In this document: one piece after another, positions 12,800-24,632 of the stretch
Layout: each line of letters begins with the position of its first letter
Numbering within the stretch: position 1 is the first letter of the stretch
Origin: Ceratobasidium sp. AG-K
Taxonomy: Eukaryota; Basidiomycota; Agaricomycetes; Cantharellales; Ceratobasidiaceae
Length of the DNA stretch: 64,000 nt
Assembly (NCBI GenBank): GCA_037039685.1
Contig: JAWNGF010000004.1
Coordinates: 5,258,152-5,322,151, forward strand
Reading direction: 5' to 3'
Notes under the pieces: model-generated
What the model saw: only the letters and a program-made list of their open reading frames with translations
What the model was told of the DNA's origin: nothing
The model's database searches: none
Program-made: the position numbers and the translations under genes

Positions 12800-13191
12800 G
12801 TGCTATAATAAGTGCACTTCTTGGTGTGCTTTGACCAACAGTGGCTAGTGGTAATAGAGAAATATCCCCTGGGTAGAGATGGGATGTTTTAGGGGGAACC
12901 TAGTCAATGGTAGGTTCAGTGCAAAAGTATCCAAGGTCCTTGTTCCAATAGAATATACAAGTGGTGCTTCCAGATTAGGTGGCAATGGCTCAGTGATATC
13001 AGAGGATAGGGGATGTTGTCAACGAGCTAATGGATGCAAGCTGCAATGTGCCTCAACATGTAAATGATGCAGGGGGAGAGTTGGGGAGATCAGCTAATCA
13101 ATGAAGAAGGGTATGCAGTGCTCAGAGATAACCTGGTGATAAAAGACCTGGTTCCAACAGCGACGAAGGCTGTATCTGCAACAAGGGCAAG

Positions 13192-13205
13192 AAGACTTGT
13201 TCTAG
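13192..13205 (-). promoter_or_regulatory. Self-priming primer-binding site of chromovirus A
   Basis: On the minus strand the LTR end is followed by CT and then AGAACAAGTCTT. This 12-mer is perfectly complementary to AAGACTTGTTCT in the LTR, about 33 nt below the TATA box where the transcript should start. In the Tf1/sushi lineage the RNA 5' end folds back to prime reverse transcription instead of a tRNA. The match here has that form. I saw no tRNA-type TGG primer-binding site. Confidence 0.75.
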
Positions 13206-13653
13206 TGTCACAACCCTAACCAAACCTTGGAGGCCAAGACTCCACAGGTGGTGAGGATGGGGGTTGGGACAACAACAAAGGTCAAATGTATGGCACTAAG
13301 GCCTAAGTGAGTCATGCAACAAGTGATTGGGGAAAACAACAAGAGAACAAGTCTTGTAGAGACAAAACTTGTGTCGCTGGTATATATACTATCTAGTGTG
13401 GCTATGAACAATAGGTAGAATGCAACAAAGGGAAGAGAACAAGGCAAAAGCAAGAGTCAGAGAGAAGTGTGGACGAGACAAAGGCGGTACGGCAAGTCCA
13501 TGGGGAACAAGGCAAAGAGACGACATGCCAGGCAGGCATATCTTGCGGTCATGGCTTACAGATAGGCGACTAAATGCATGAAGGCGAGCAGAACGAGACC
13601 AAACACAAGGCAAACAGAGCAAAAGACGGGGAACAAGAAAAAAGGTCATGACA
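13206..13653 (-). repeat. Chromovirus A 5' LTR (right copy)
   Basis: 448 bp, same length and ends as the left LTR, with about 17 substitutions. As the 5' LTR of a minus-strand element it holds the promoter: a TATATATA box, then the predicted transcript start and self-primer AAGACTTGTTCT on the minus strand (complement of 13344-13355). Confidence 0.93.
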
Positions 13654-16399
13654 TTGCAGCTGTTGGGCACGCCTGATGTTGCAGACACACCAATATTGGT
13701 TGAGGACTTGTGTGAGTCTGTTTCCAGCATGTGCAAGGCATGTTCCACTTGGCATTCCCATTCCTGTTTTTGCTCCACCAGAGTGGCCCCAAGGATGGTC
13801 CGTGAGCGGGTGATGTGCCGATGTAACTCTCAAACACAGTTGTTGACTGTCTTTTACAATGTGTCAATGACCAATTGTTTTCTGGATTTGCCATTGCATG
13901 TTGAATTGCTGTTGGCACGTTATTGCCAAGCTCCACCCTCCTCAGCCCCTGCAGGATCTTTGGCAACATGAAAACAAGGTTTCTAACGCCAAGTGGACCT
14001 GCAAATACAGTTTGCAACTCAATGTGAATGTGAGGGTGGTTGTGAGTAATCCACAGGAACAACGCCACTAGCAACAGCTAAATATGCTGCTTGTGGGCCA
14101 TTTGGAAAAAAGGAACGTCAAGCATATCTGCTGGCGTCAGATGTCATGCCAGCAATGGTTCACCCTGATGGGGGATATATGGGTTGTATGAGGGCCCATT
14201 GGTGGACATCCTTTCTCCAATCTGTTTGCCAATGTATCAGTTTTGGATAGTATAGCATGCATATACCCACATGTATTGGTCCCTCTGCTTCCATTTGTGT
14301 GGCCTCATCAATCAGGCACCGCATTTCGGCATGGTCCTGGTGAGTCAAGCAAAGGTAGTTATACCGGTCAAAGCTATATGCCGCATACACATGGGATGTT
14401 TGGGCTAACAGCAGTCCTTTCCAATTACCTCCTTGATTTGCAAATGTGTTCATTTGGCTACCTGCTTTTTGATTGGCCATGAGCTTTCCGTACAGGTGTT
14501 CATTTGCTGTCCAGTTGACCACAGCACCAGGCATGATCTTTGGCTGCTCATTGCGAAGGGCAATTGGGAGTGCTGGCTGGGCTGGGAAAACAATTCCCCA
14601 GCAGAACCAGTTTGTTGGGGCAATTTCACCTCATTGGCCTGCAAGAACATGCTTAAACATGTGGTCATAGTCCTTGCAAGTCCAGTAATTGACGTCCTTG
14701 AGTATTGCCATTCCTGGAGGTATTTGTGACTGAGGTACAATTTTCATATGTTCATCCTGCATTGCTGCCTCGATTCTTTTGTATGGGGGAACACCTCTGC
14801 CCTGAGCCACTGCAAAAGGTGTAAGCATTTACACAGCAGGACCTTTATGACGTACTACTTGTGTAATGGAGGTACTGCTGGATAAGCAGCTGCATAGAAG
14901 TAATGTTCAAGCAAATCCTGTCAATATCTGGAAGCATCGGCCATCCATCTGGCCCCTCATATACAGCTGGGAGTGAATCCTTTGCATTGGGTGGGAGTGC
15001 ATTGCCTGCAAACATTCAGATTACTGGAATCTCCTATTGTTGCACTAACCTATATGGTCATACATCCACTGAAACCAGCTTTCCTGCACATCAATTGCAG
15101 TCTGGCTGTTCAAGTATTGTCCACAGCCTGGTGATGCGCCGCTATTGCACTGGTCAGCCACGCCACACTGCTGCTTAACACTTTGAGAAACATACTCAAA
15201 TCCAGATGGACCACTGGAGCTACTGTTCCATGCAGCCATGACATAAATTGAGGCCCTGGTTGAATGTCCCCAACCCTTAACGGCCTTTGCAATGGAAACA
15301 GGGAGAAGATCTAACACACTACCTTCAATTAGCCCCAGTACCAGGAAGTGAGTAATTAGCTACCTTTGCTGTATCTCTGGGCTTTGATGTTTGAAAGGCA
15401 GGTTTGATGTTTGATGGAGCTCATGAACCGACTCCTCTAGCTGCATGTATGCATCAGGGTCCTCCTCGCAAAGGACTGCCAACTCCTGTTGCACAGCCCA
15501 GTTGTAGGCACTGAGAAGCACTGCTGGTTCCTTTGAGGTTGCTAACTCATTGCATCAGGCTAGAATCCTTTTGCCATACCTTTGCTTGAAGAGCATAAGT
15601 AGTGACACCTTCACCCTTTTCTAAGCCTTATTGCATGAGCTGTCTTGCTGTTTGGCTGCCACGGCATAAAGGATTGATCTTATTTTCTATACATCATGTT
15701 TGCCATGTGAGCACAATGAATAGCCAATATGTCCACATACCAAGTGTAACATGTTGCAGACAGACTGACTAAATGCATGTGGCTCATCTGGAGATTTGCT
15801 AATATCTCTGTATGGAAACTTGACAAAGAGGCCAGTGATAATCCCATTGACCATCTGATTGCACAGGGCATAAAGGTTACCATTTTCATCTCTTTGCTTC
15901 CCTTGGCCAGCGTTATCTACCAAGGGATCAATAAAGGACTTGACATAATGCCTTTCCTCTTTTGAGAAGACAGAGTCGGGCATCTCAAGTGGGTCTGCTT
16001 CAATCTGGCACCCTATGCTTGTGCACCTTTAAGAACTATCCTTGCCTCTCACACCTTGGCCACATGTACTCAGGTGAACTCAAATTGTGCTAGAGCTCTG
16101 TGGGCCAGCCCCAATTCACTAAGCTGTGTGGTACAGAAGCACAGCCTTTCTGCCTCGTGAAGAACAGAGGTGTCAACTCAGTCCTTGTTATTCCATGGCT
16201 TTGCATGATCCATGAATCTCCTGTGTATTGGACCGCAAACTTAGCACTACTTGCCTAATACCTTTCGTTTTTGTGCTCCATCCAAAGACCTCTTAGATCG
16301 CCCAGTGCACAGTGTAGTCTGCATGTCACAGAGAAGTCCTAAACAAACACATTTTAAGTTGTTTTCCGCCATGCACAATCCAGTCATGCAGTTGCTTAT
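13654..16399 (-). other. Decayed minus-strand coding region, family unknown
   Basis: Several protein-like open stretches lie on the minus strand (13646-14074, 14160-14534, 14631-14828, 15687-15983), interrupted by stops and frame changes. No motif lets me name the family. If chromovirus A and one TTGCA copy are removed, one minus-strand frame stays open for about 30 codons across the junction near 6497. The element may therefore have landed inside this locus. It is likely an old transposon or gene copy. Confidence 0.4.
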
Positions 16400-19300
16400 T
16401 CTCCTGGGGCTTGTTAATCTTCCTCCAACCCTTGCCCATTGCCTTTTTGTGCTGGTGTAGGAAACCAGACATGCCTAATAAACTCGTAATCTTTGTATCC
16501 GGGGCCACAAAGCAAACCTTGGCCTTCAAGTAACTGGAGCATAAACAAGTCTAGCTTGAGTTTGGCCCTGGCAGCATCCTCCCACCTGTACAGTGAGATC
16601 TCACATACCTTGTCCATATCAATCTTGTGGGCTTGGTTAAAGCTGGTCAACTCAGCGTTGGTCTGGTGGATCATGTCCAGGGAGTCGGGGGCCTCTTCCC
16701 TTGCCTGCTGTCTTTGATTCCATGAACCTTTACCTTGACTTTTACCACTGCCTCCACCACCTTCCTTGTTTTACCAAAAAGTCCCAGGCCTGGCAACATA
16801 GTCATGGCCATTGCAAAGCCTCACAAGATTGCTTTGTTTTCACAAGAACATCTGAGATTGAATAATCCGTTGCATGAGCTTTCCTGAGCAGGCAGATCAA
16901 TATATGAAGTGCTCATGAGAGCCATTCTGTGCTTGTTGCAACTCACGAGTTTCAGCAGTCAGTATGCAAGTGGTTTTGAGCCAAGAAGCATTCACAATAT
17001 CACTCAGGGTGTGCCACTTAGATTATATGTGATTGGGGCATACATGCACTGGACACTTAAGGTATCAGCTGTGATATTGTAGGGAATATACATGTTGCAA
17101 AATCAGGGGCATGAGATCAGACATATGGTGAACTAACACAGAAGGAATAAAGACCAGGACAAGGAAAAATAGAGTGCTACACCTGCTCAATGATGATGCA
17201 AACAGCACAGTTGTTGTGCATCCAGGAGGATTTACTGAGCCAGCAACTCAGGCAAGGCAATGTGGGATCCAATGCGGGTTCCAAGTTTCCCAGATCCAAA
17301 GGTCAGGGTAATCCAGAGTTAAGGATGTGTATGGGCATATCCAACATGTGAACATAGTGCCAGGTAGGTATGCAAGCAGTCAGGGGTGGAGATGGTCGAA
17401 TAAACTCTAAGTGTCTTGATACACCACCAGCAACGGTATGCAAGGCAAGGAACTACCAATATCAGCAATGCGCTTGGCCTTCTGATAAGGCAACGGTTTA
17501 GCACAAGGAGCACTCCATACCTTATTGGTGCTCAATATGGTCGAGTTTTTGAGAGTTGAGGCAAGGCACAGTGGGGGATAGTTGTGGAGGGGTGAAAGCT
17601 TGCTCAAAGAGTCACCAGACCCCTGGATGTGCAAGTGGCCCATGCACTGGCTTTGGATCAGGTCTTCACAAAGCCAGTGGCCCTGGATCTTTCCCAACTT
17701 AGGTAGTGGTCTGGAACACCTGTGACCAAATTTCTGCTCCCGAGCACAGCCAGTGGGCACTGGGAACCATACCTGAGTTCTGCATAAGTCCCCATCACCC
17801 CCTGCCATCCCTCACCTCATTGGCTACTTGTATTGTCTCTATCTTGTCAACTTTTACTGGTGCACAAAAGATATGTAGCCTTGCACAGCATCATTGATCT
17901 TGCTAATTTGAATTGGAGCAATACACTCATAGTCTTGGCTGCCCAAAGTTGACACTTGGTGGCCTTTCTGTTGTGTTGGCCCACTTTGGGCTGAGGAAAC
18001 ACTCTCGAGCCAGTCCCCAATAAACTATGGCCTGTGGTGGCCACCACCTCTGCACACCACCATATAACTTGGATTCCAGACGTTGCTGCCTGAGAATAGT
18101 GGATCCCCCATACTACCATCTTTGGCCACAGCAATCCTTGGACTTGACTCTGACAATGTTTATGCTACATCAATCCTCACTCAGAGCCTGCAGAAATTGT
18201 CTTGTTGCATGTGTATGTCTTCCCACTGCTTGTCAGTTCCATGCAAAACATTTCACGCCTCATCACTTGTTTGCATTCATGTTGTAGTTAGCTGTGATGT
18301 ACACTCTATCTACATAATATTGCAGCCCAATATGAATTCGATGTAACTGAGCCCCCCAAACAAGTGATTGTGAGTGGTGTTGAAAGTTTATTGCACTCCC
18401 AAGGTTGGCTTGAGAGTCGGGAACACAGTAATTGAGCTCGTGAGCGTTTGTGAGCACTCGCAAGTGCTTGGCTTTGTTACCGATCATTTGCGAGTGCAAC
18501 TGACATACTTGTGATGATTCGTTGAACTGAATCATTTGTAAATTAAGTAAACAAGCCCTCATTAGGAACCATTATCTCATGAGATCTCATGAGCCCTCAC
18601 TAGATATAAGGTTTTTCCTGACATGGGAGCCCAATCAGCTGAGTCTGGCTGCTCTTCTGCATCTTCATCCTGAGTAAGTTGAGTATGTTTTCCATATTTA
18701 TCTCCCCACAGCTCTTTCATGAAGTATGACTTTTCAGTGCCATCTCTCATAAGGAAGGTGACTTCTTGCTATAAGTTGCAAATTCAGCTTTAAAGTCAGA
18801 TCCATACAGTATTTCCGGCATGGAGCTTGGATTTATAGACAAGGCTTTGAAGCATATCTTTTTCCAATGCTCTGAGGTCTTGGCGCTTGATAACACGTCC
18901 AGCCTCTGTTTCCCCCATGACTTTCCATGCAGAGATCATTGACTTTCAGAAAAAAGTGAGTTGCTGTTTCCGCATAGATAAGTGCTATTCCATAGTCAAG
19001 TTATCTCCCTAATCACCTCTTCATTTAGATGAGATGGGTTTATGACTTCAGCCTCTTGAATCCTTGAGTTCAGCTGGTTATGATTGGCCATGCTTCAAAG
19101 TGGGTTAGCCTACATTCAGGTCAGACTATGATAGCGCCATTATGTAGATGTAGGAGACCCATGCACAAACTGCTACTTCAATGAGTTGATCTTCTATTGT
19201 TGATTTGTCAACTTGGCTGATGAGCAATTTGTTGACTTTCAAATGTGAGGTGGAGGGATAGATCATCTTGACAACATTGCTGGGTGAAGAATTCCTCAAT

Positions 19301-19519
19301 CCCAGAACGGCTCTTTATCTTCCGGGAGAGTAACTGATAATAATGATGTAGTTGCAGGATTGTGCTGTGGATTCTGTAAACATAGCAGTTTTGACTTTAC
19401 ACTGTTTGGCAGGTTCAGGCACCTCTCAATCCTTGTCTTTACCACCAGTCTTGCTGCCGCCTTTCCCAGCTCTGCCCTTGCCACCTTGACCACCTTTCCT
19501 GTGTGTACATGCACAATTG
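16400..19519 (-). pseudogene. Degenerate SF1-helicase copy, middle part
   Basis: Blocks on the minus strand match the intact helicase at 54299-58371 in the same order. They are a Gly/Lys-rich linker (19.43-19.52 kb), then LPEDKEPFWD (19.3 kb; intact copy LPEDEEENWD), the match to MGEDGAGRV (18.9 kb), and MRDGTEKSYFM (18.75 kb; intact MNDGTEKTFFI). These are followed by EISLYRWEDA, LLEGQGLLCGPGYKDYEFIR and VWFPTPAQ (16.4-16.7 kb). Stops, frame changes and about 1.8 kb of extra sequence (16.8-18.6 kb) show decay. The 5' part sits at 25614-26223 on the opposite strand. Confidence 0.85.
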
Positions 19520-21074
19520 CATCAGCAAAATAGATTTGTCCTCCTGAGCCAGCAAGCACTCCAAAGGGCGTCGTAGGCTCCACAAGTGCTCGGGAGGTGT
19601 GGCGGTTTGATGGCAAGGTGTGGCGTCTGATGGGGAGCCTCAGGAGATCCCAGTGAGGGCAGGTGAGCAATCATTCAAATTAAGATTGTGCAGGAGTAGC
19701 ACCAAGCACGCTAATGTTCCTGCATGGCAAATGCATTATCCTGCCAGCTGGCAGCAGTCTCACACAAGGCAAGACCTACAGGCACATTGATTACAAGAAT
19801 GAGAGGACTAAGTAACAACTTGCAGAGGAACATTGGTACATAACAGGATGACAAGGAGAATCAAGGACAGACCAACCAACAAGCTTACTAACAAATGAAA
19901 CGCAGCACAAAAAAAACTAGGGTACAGGAAAGAGCTGGCACACATACACCACACAATGAAAAGCATCTGAGTGACAGTAATCTGAGCTTGTTCACATCAG
20001 CCTGGGTGATTTAGATGGGTGACAAATCTTGTACCCACAGTGCATGCAATGCTGGCAACACAGGCACCATATTATCGACCTAAGGGCTTGTTCAATCCAA
20101 CACAAGCAAGTTTTGTTGGGCATGCAATAGGCAAGAAGATAGGAGCTGCAGTTGGCAACAAGACATCAACATTGGTGTCCAAGCATTGACAACAAGGTTT
20201 GCACAGGGATAGTGAGTCAATCAACGTTGGTGGTGGTAAGAGACAAGAGATGGACAAGAGCAGGACCTAGTACAGAACAATAGTAGGACATAGTGTGGGA
20301 CAATAGCAGTCGAGCTCAGGCACCATCAGTGTGACTCACTCAATAATTGTTCAGGGTGGGGTCAACTGTCAGCCACTTAACAGCCTCTGCAGCTGATTTT
20401 GTCTCTAATTTCCCCCTCAACCACCATTGTCTACCCTTTGCCATCCCAACCTGTGTTATTGCTGTCCTGCCCTGACCCTTGAGGGATCAGGGCCATCTGG
20501 TAAGTCTTATCTTGTGTAGGCAGGCCCATTTGCTCTCAATGAGCCACACTCCTTGGCTGGCCCTCTATTTTAGCAGTTGTGCATGCCTGTGTCCATCTCG
20601 TCATTGCTCTCTATCTGTTTGGTGCCTAAGGGCTGATCTCTTGGTTAGATTGATGACTGACTGGTTGTAGCTGTAGCTGCAATCAACACAGTCTTTTTGT
20701 CGTGTCTTTGTGCTCTCTTCTTTGTTCCCTGTGTATGTAATCGCTATATGTGTCTGGTGCTCAATTGTACAAGTACATTACAGTGTATAATATATATAAA
20801 AGCGAAATTTGGCTGATTAGCAATCCATCTACAACTGGCAAACAATGCTGGGCCCCAGCCAGAGTGCCACATCTCTCCAGATATGCCACATCTCACAGCC
20901 CTCACATTGAATGCCAGATATCCTTGCCTTTGTGATCAAACACCAGATCTCCTTGCATGCTTGTGAGGATGTGCCACATCTTGGGAGCGCTCACTAAACA
21001 GGGACTTGACTCACAGACTCCTTATGCTTTGGAACGCTTCAGAGCACTTCGAAGAAATTTCAGATTTTGTTGAG
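19520..21074 (+). mobile_element. 1555-bp non-autonomous element, copy 1
   Basis: Almost identical to the reverse complement of 26224-27778, and exactly the same length. Three short ORFs inside (at most 63 codons) are identical in the two copies but resemble nothing I know. The ends read CATCAGCAAAA and TTTGTTGAG, an imperfect terminal inverted repeat. Subterminal repeats include GCCACATCT (three times near 20.87-20.99 kb) and palindromic CTTCAGAGCACTTCGAAG. It splits the helicase copy. Once the inversion is undone, its flanks are the dinucleotide CA on both sides. Confidence 0.85.
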
Positions 21075-21285
21075 CAGCTGACGGCTTGGACCAAGACCCC
21101 AAATTCACAGAGCAAGGTGCGCCCCCTAGTTTCGATCCCCTCAACAAGCCCAGGCTCACCAACAAAGAATTATGCCAGCTGCTTCACCTCCACCTTGGGG
21201 ACTTGGCAGACAATGCATACTTAGATATAAGTCAGTCCTTTTTATTCTCTGCTTGCTTGCTAAACTCTAACTGACTAACCCTTTT

Positions 21286-21463
21286 CTCAGCAAAAATTGA
21301 AAATGCTCCAGTGCGCTCTGGAGCCTGGGTTTTGCTTGAGAGCACTGTGTAGGCTCCGGAGCGCACTGGGACCGTCGCAATCACGTGCTCCTGAGCGCTC
21401 CAGGAGCCTAAGGAGCACTTCGGAGCCCTCACCCGCTCCGGAGCATTTCCAGTTTTTGCTGAG
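21286..21463. mobile_element. 178-bp foldback MITE-like element
   Basis: Ends are a 24-bp inverted repeat starting CTCAGCAAAAA with two mismatches between arms. The flanking dinucleotide is TT on both sides (21284-21285, 21464-21465). The interior holds nested palindromes built on GCTCCGGAGC. The terminal CTCAGCAAAA resembles the ends of the 1555-bp element, and both appear to duplicate 2 bp, so they may be one family. It sits where the Tnp2 gene seems to have an intron. Confidence 0.7.
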
Positions 21464-23539
21464 TTGCTTACATCTAGTTTCCCAACGTCTCTCTCCCAAT
21501 GACCACAACATCCTCTCCCTACTCGCTACCCGCCTATGCACCCACTTCTCATGGCAAATGTGGGAAGACCTTTGTTTGGGTGCCTGTAGCACTCTAGGCA
21601 ACCCATCAGACTTTGTTGCCTGGCACTGCCTTAGCACACTTGCTGACCTGCATAGTCATGCATATGACTGCTGCATCAATTTGTGCTGTTGTTTATTGGG
21701 CAAATTCAAAGACAACCCAACCTGCACATTCTGCAAGGAGCCTTGATTCCATGCAAACAGCCATTCAAGCCGTCAATTTCCGATATATGCTGCTGATCCC
21801 CCAAGTCCAAGCAATGTTCAAAAACCACAACATGGCCGCCAGACTTTGGTACCGTACAAAGGTTGACAAAGAATACAAGCCTGGGGTTGTTCTGGATGTT
21901 TTTGACAGCAAGAACTGCCACTCACTGTTGGACACACAACTTCAAGCAGATGACAAGTACTGAATGTTCAGCAACTGGAAGATCTTGCGTTAGGGATTTC
22001 TATGGATAGATTTACGCTTTTCAAGCAGCAGCAACATGGGCACTCCACTTCATGGGCAATCATACTAATCAGCTACAACCTCCATCCCAGGATTCAAACT
22101 CAAATGGAGAACATCATCTGCATTGGCATTATCCTGGACCAAAAACAGTGTAAAGACTTGAATTCTTTCCTGGTTCCTTTCCAGGAGGAACTGCTGTTGC
22201 TTGAGGACGGTGTCAAGACAAGGAGGGTTATGCCTGAGGGTGAGGCGTATTGGTTGGTATTACATGCTTTTATTACACTTGGTTTTGGCAATATTCCTGT
22301 GGTTGCAAAGCTGTTACTAATCAAAGGTCACAACATGCTTACTCCATGTTGTGCATGCTATGTTCAAGGTATTCTGTGCCAACACAAGAGGAATGCCATT
22401 TATTCCATCCTGCTGTCTGACCCAGTGACTGGAGACTCAATTTCAATCAATGGGATTCCAATGCGCACTCATGCTCGTACAATGCACCACCTCCAGCAGA
22501 TGGATCTTGCATCCAACAAAACTGCACACAAGGCACTTGCCAAGGACATTGGAATGGTCAGGCACTTGATCTTTTCACACCTCAAGTCTATTGACCTGGC
22601 GTTGGGTTTCCCATACAACATCATGCATTTGTTCTTTAAACCCTTGTGCCAAACATGATTCTGCACTGGACCAGTGAGTTCAAGGGGTTGGACCAGGGCA
22701 CAGGGATGTACCAGCTACCTGAGCTGGTTTGGGCCACTACTGGTCAACTAGCAACACAAGCAACTTGTACCATCCCATCATCATTTGTTGTACAATCCCA
22801 AATATTGCAACCAATCAAAAGCTCTTTGTGGCCAAGGCATCTGTGTTTTGGACCCAGTACATGGTGCCGATTCTCCTTGCCGACTGTCTACTGCCAATCT
22901 ATTACAAGTAAGTAATTTTCTTGACCTGAGGCACATTGCTAAACCTCAGTAGCCCCTTCTTATTAACCCATGGGATTATACTCCAATGCCTACAGTTCAA
23001 GATCACAAGTGCCAAAATTGACAAGCTCCAGGACATGGTAGATAAGTGGGTAGCTGATTGCAAACTGTAAGTTTTTCCAATGCAAGTGACACATATAAAT
23101 ACTAATAATTCTATCTAGCTTGTATTATCAACATCAGGCTGCTTGATTCCCAACTTGCCCTTGGACAATATACATGCTCCTCCACCTCCCCTACTAAATA
23201 CACCGGATGGGTCCACTTTGGGTGTCATGGGCCTTTGTTATGGAACGGTTTTGTGGTCACTTACTACCAGCAATCAAGAATCACACACGTCCTTATGAGC
23301 ACCTCAACAACTATGTCCAGCAACGTGCACAGATACAGGTGGTATCCCTGATACACAATCTACCTTTGCTGACAAAACCCCATGTCAATTACACAGCTGA
23401 GTATGGGGAAGAAAGATCTTCCAAAGAAATAATGTATGAAGGGTGTAAGTCTTTTTTATTCCTCTGTACCACCGTATTTACTTAAACCACTACAAACCCC
23501 GGTAGTTCTGCTCATTGTGCTAGCATCTGGGAACCTGTA

Positions 23540-24632
23540 AATACCTAGACAGGGATATATATCACTAGCTAGCATATATAGGTCCCCTAGCTGAAATGGA
23601 AAGGTCCTGTGTTTATTGCAGTATGTAGCACCAAGTGTGGTGAGCTGAGTGTATCTGGTGTCACATACCCCCAGCTAGCATGCTATAATGGCTATCTTAT
23701 GCTAGATTGCTGCTAGCTAGTGCTATATGATGCTAGCTGGTGCTAGCTGGTGCTAGGTACTGCTCTGGTCTGGGGGGACAAATATAGTAATGGACAGAAC
23801 AATTTTGGACATGACAAAGCACTGACTAAGCAGTGGCTGTGCCAACTTGCCAAATGAAATATGTTTCAAATGTTTAGTCACATTGGCAATTTTGATCATA
23901 TTTTTGAACCAGCCATGGGTTCTCTGTCCCCTGTGCACCAATGTGGCTAAATGCTACAAAATACCCTCAGGTGAGTCAAGGGGGTGATTCAGGGGGGTGG
24001 GGAACAGGGGTAATTGGTCAGTCCAAGGGGGTTAAAGGGACTTGATCTCAAAGTCATGTGGAGCACTCTCAGATTGGCTAAATCGTTTTCCAGTTGAGGA
24101 ATTTCCAATTATGCCAAATTTGGTCAGCAGATGCTCCTGATCTTTTCGATTACAGATCAACCACTCAAACCTTATTTGGAACAGAAATGATTGCAAAAAA
24201 GGCGAAATACTTTCCCACAGTCGAGTTTTTTTAATGAAACATTACCTAATATGGACTAATTTATGCAGCAATCAATTAGAATCCAGATTGATGCGCTTGA
24301 TGTTCAACACCATTTTACCTTGTAGACTTGCACAGCCACTGCTTAGTCAGTGCTTTGTCATGTCCAAAATTGTTCTGTCCATTACTATATTTGTCCCCCC
24401 AGACCAGAGCAGTACCTAGCACCAGCTAGCACCAGCTAGCATCATATAGCACTAGCTAGCAGCAATCTAGCATAAGATAGCCATTATAGCATGCTAGCTG
24501 GGGGTATGTGACACCAGATACACTCAGCTCACCACACTTGGTGCTACATACTGCAATAAACACAGGACCTTTCCATTTCAGCTAGGGGACCTATATATGC
24601 TAGCTAGTGATATATATCCATGTCTAGGTATT
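23540..24632. mobile_element. MITE with 303-bp terminal inverted repeats, TA target site
   Basis: The left arm 23540-23842 and right arm 24330-24632 are nearly perfect reverse complements, beginning AATACCTAGACA. The dinucleotide TA flanks the element on both sides (23538-23539, 24633-24634), as in Tc1/mariner-type elements. Both arms hold repeated GCTAGC motifs. The 487-bp centre has no credible ORF. It is nested in the decayed Tnp2 gene and is non-autonomous; its mobilising transposase is not in this window. Confidence 0.85.

Larger units (their letters stand above)
6498..13653 (-). mobile_element. Chromovirus A: decayed Ty3/gypsy LTR retrotransposon
   Basis: A 7156-bp element on the minus strand with two 448-bp LTRs and a perfect 5-bp target duplication, TTGCA (6493-6497 and 13654-13658). 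Coding order on the minus strand is gag with zinc knuckle, protease, reverse transcriptase, RNase H, integrase, chromodomain, then a separate short ORF. That order and the chromodomain place it among Ty3/gypsy chromoviruses. The LTRs differ at about 17 sites by my count (near 4%), mostly transitions. Internal stops and frameshifts show it is dead. It probably interrupts an older minus-strand reading frame. Confidence 0.95.
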
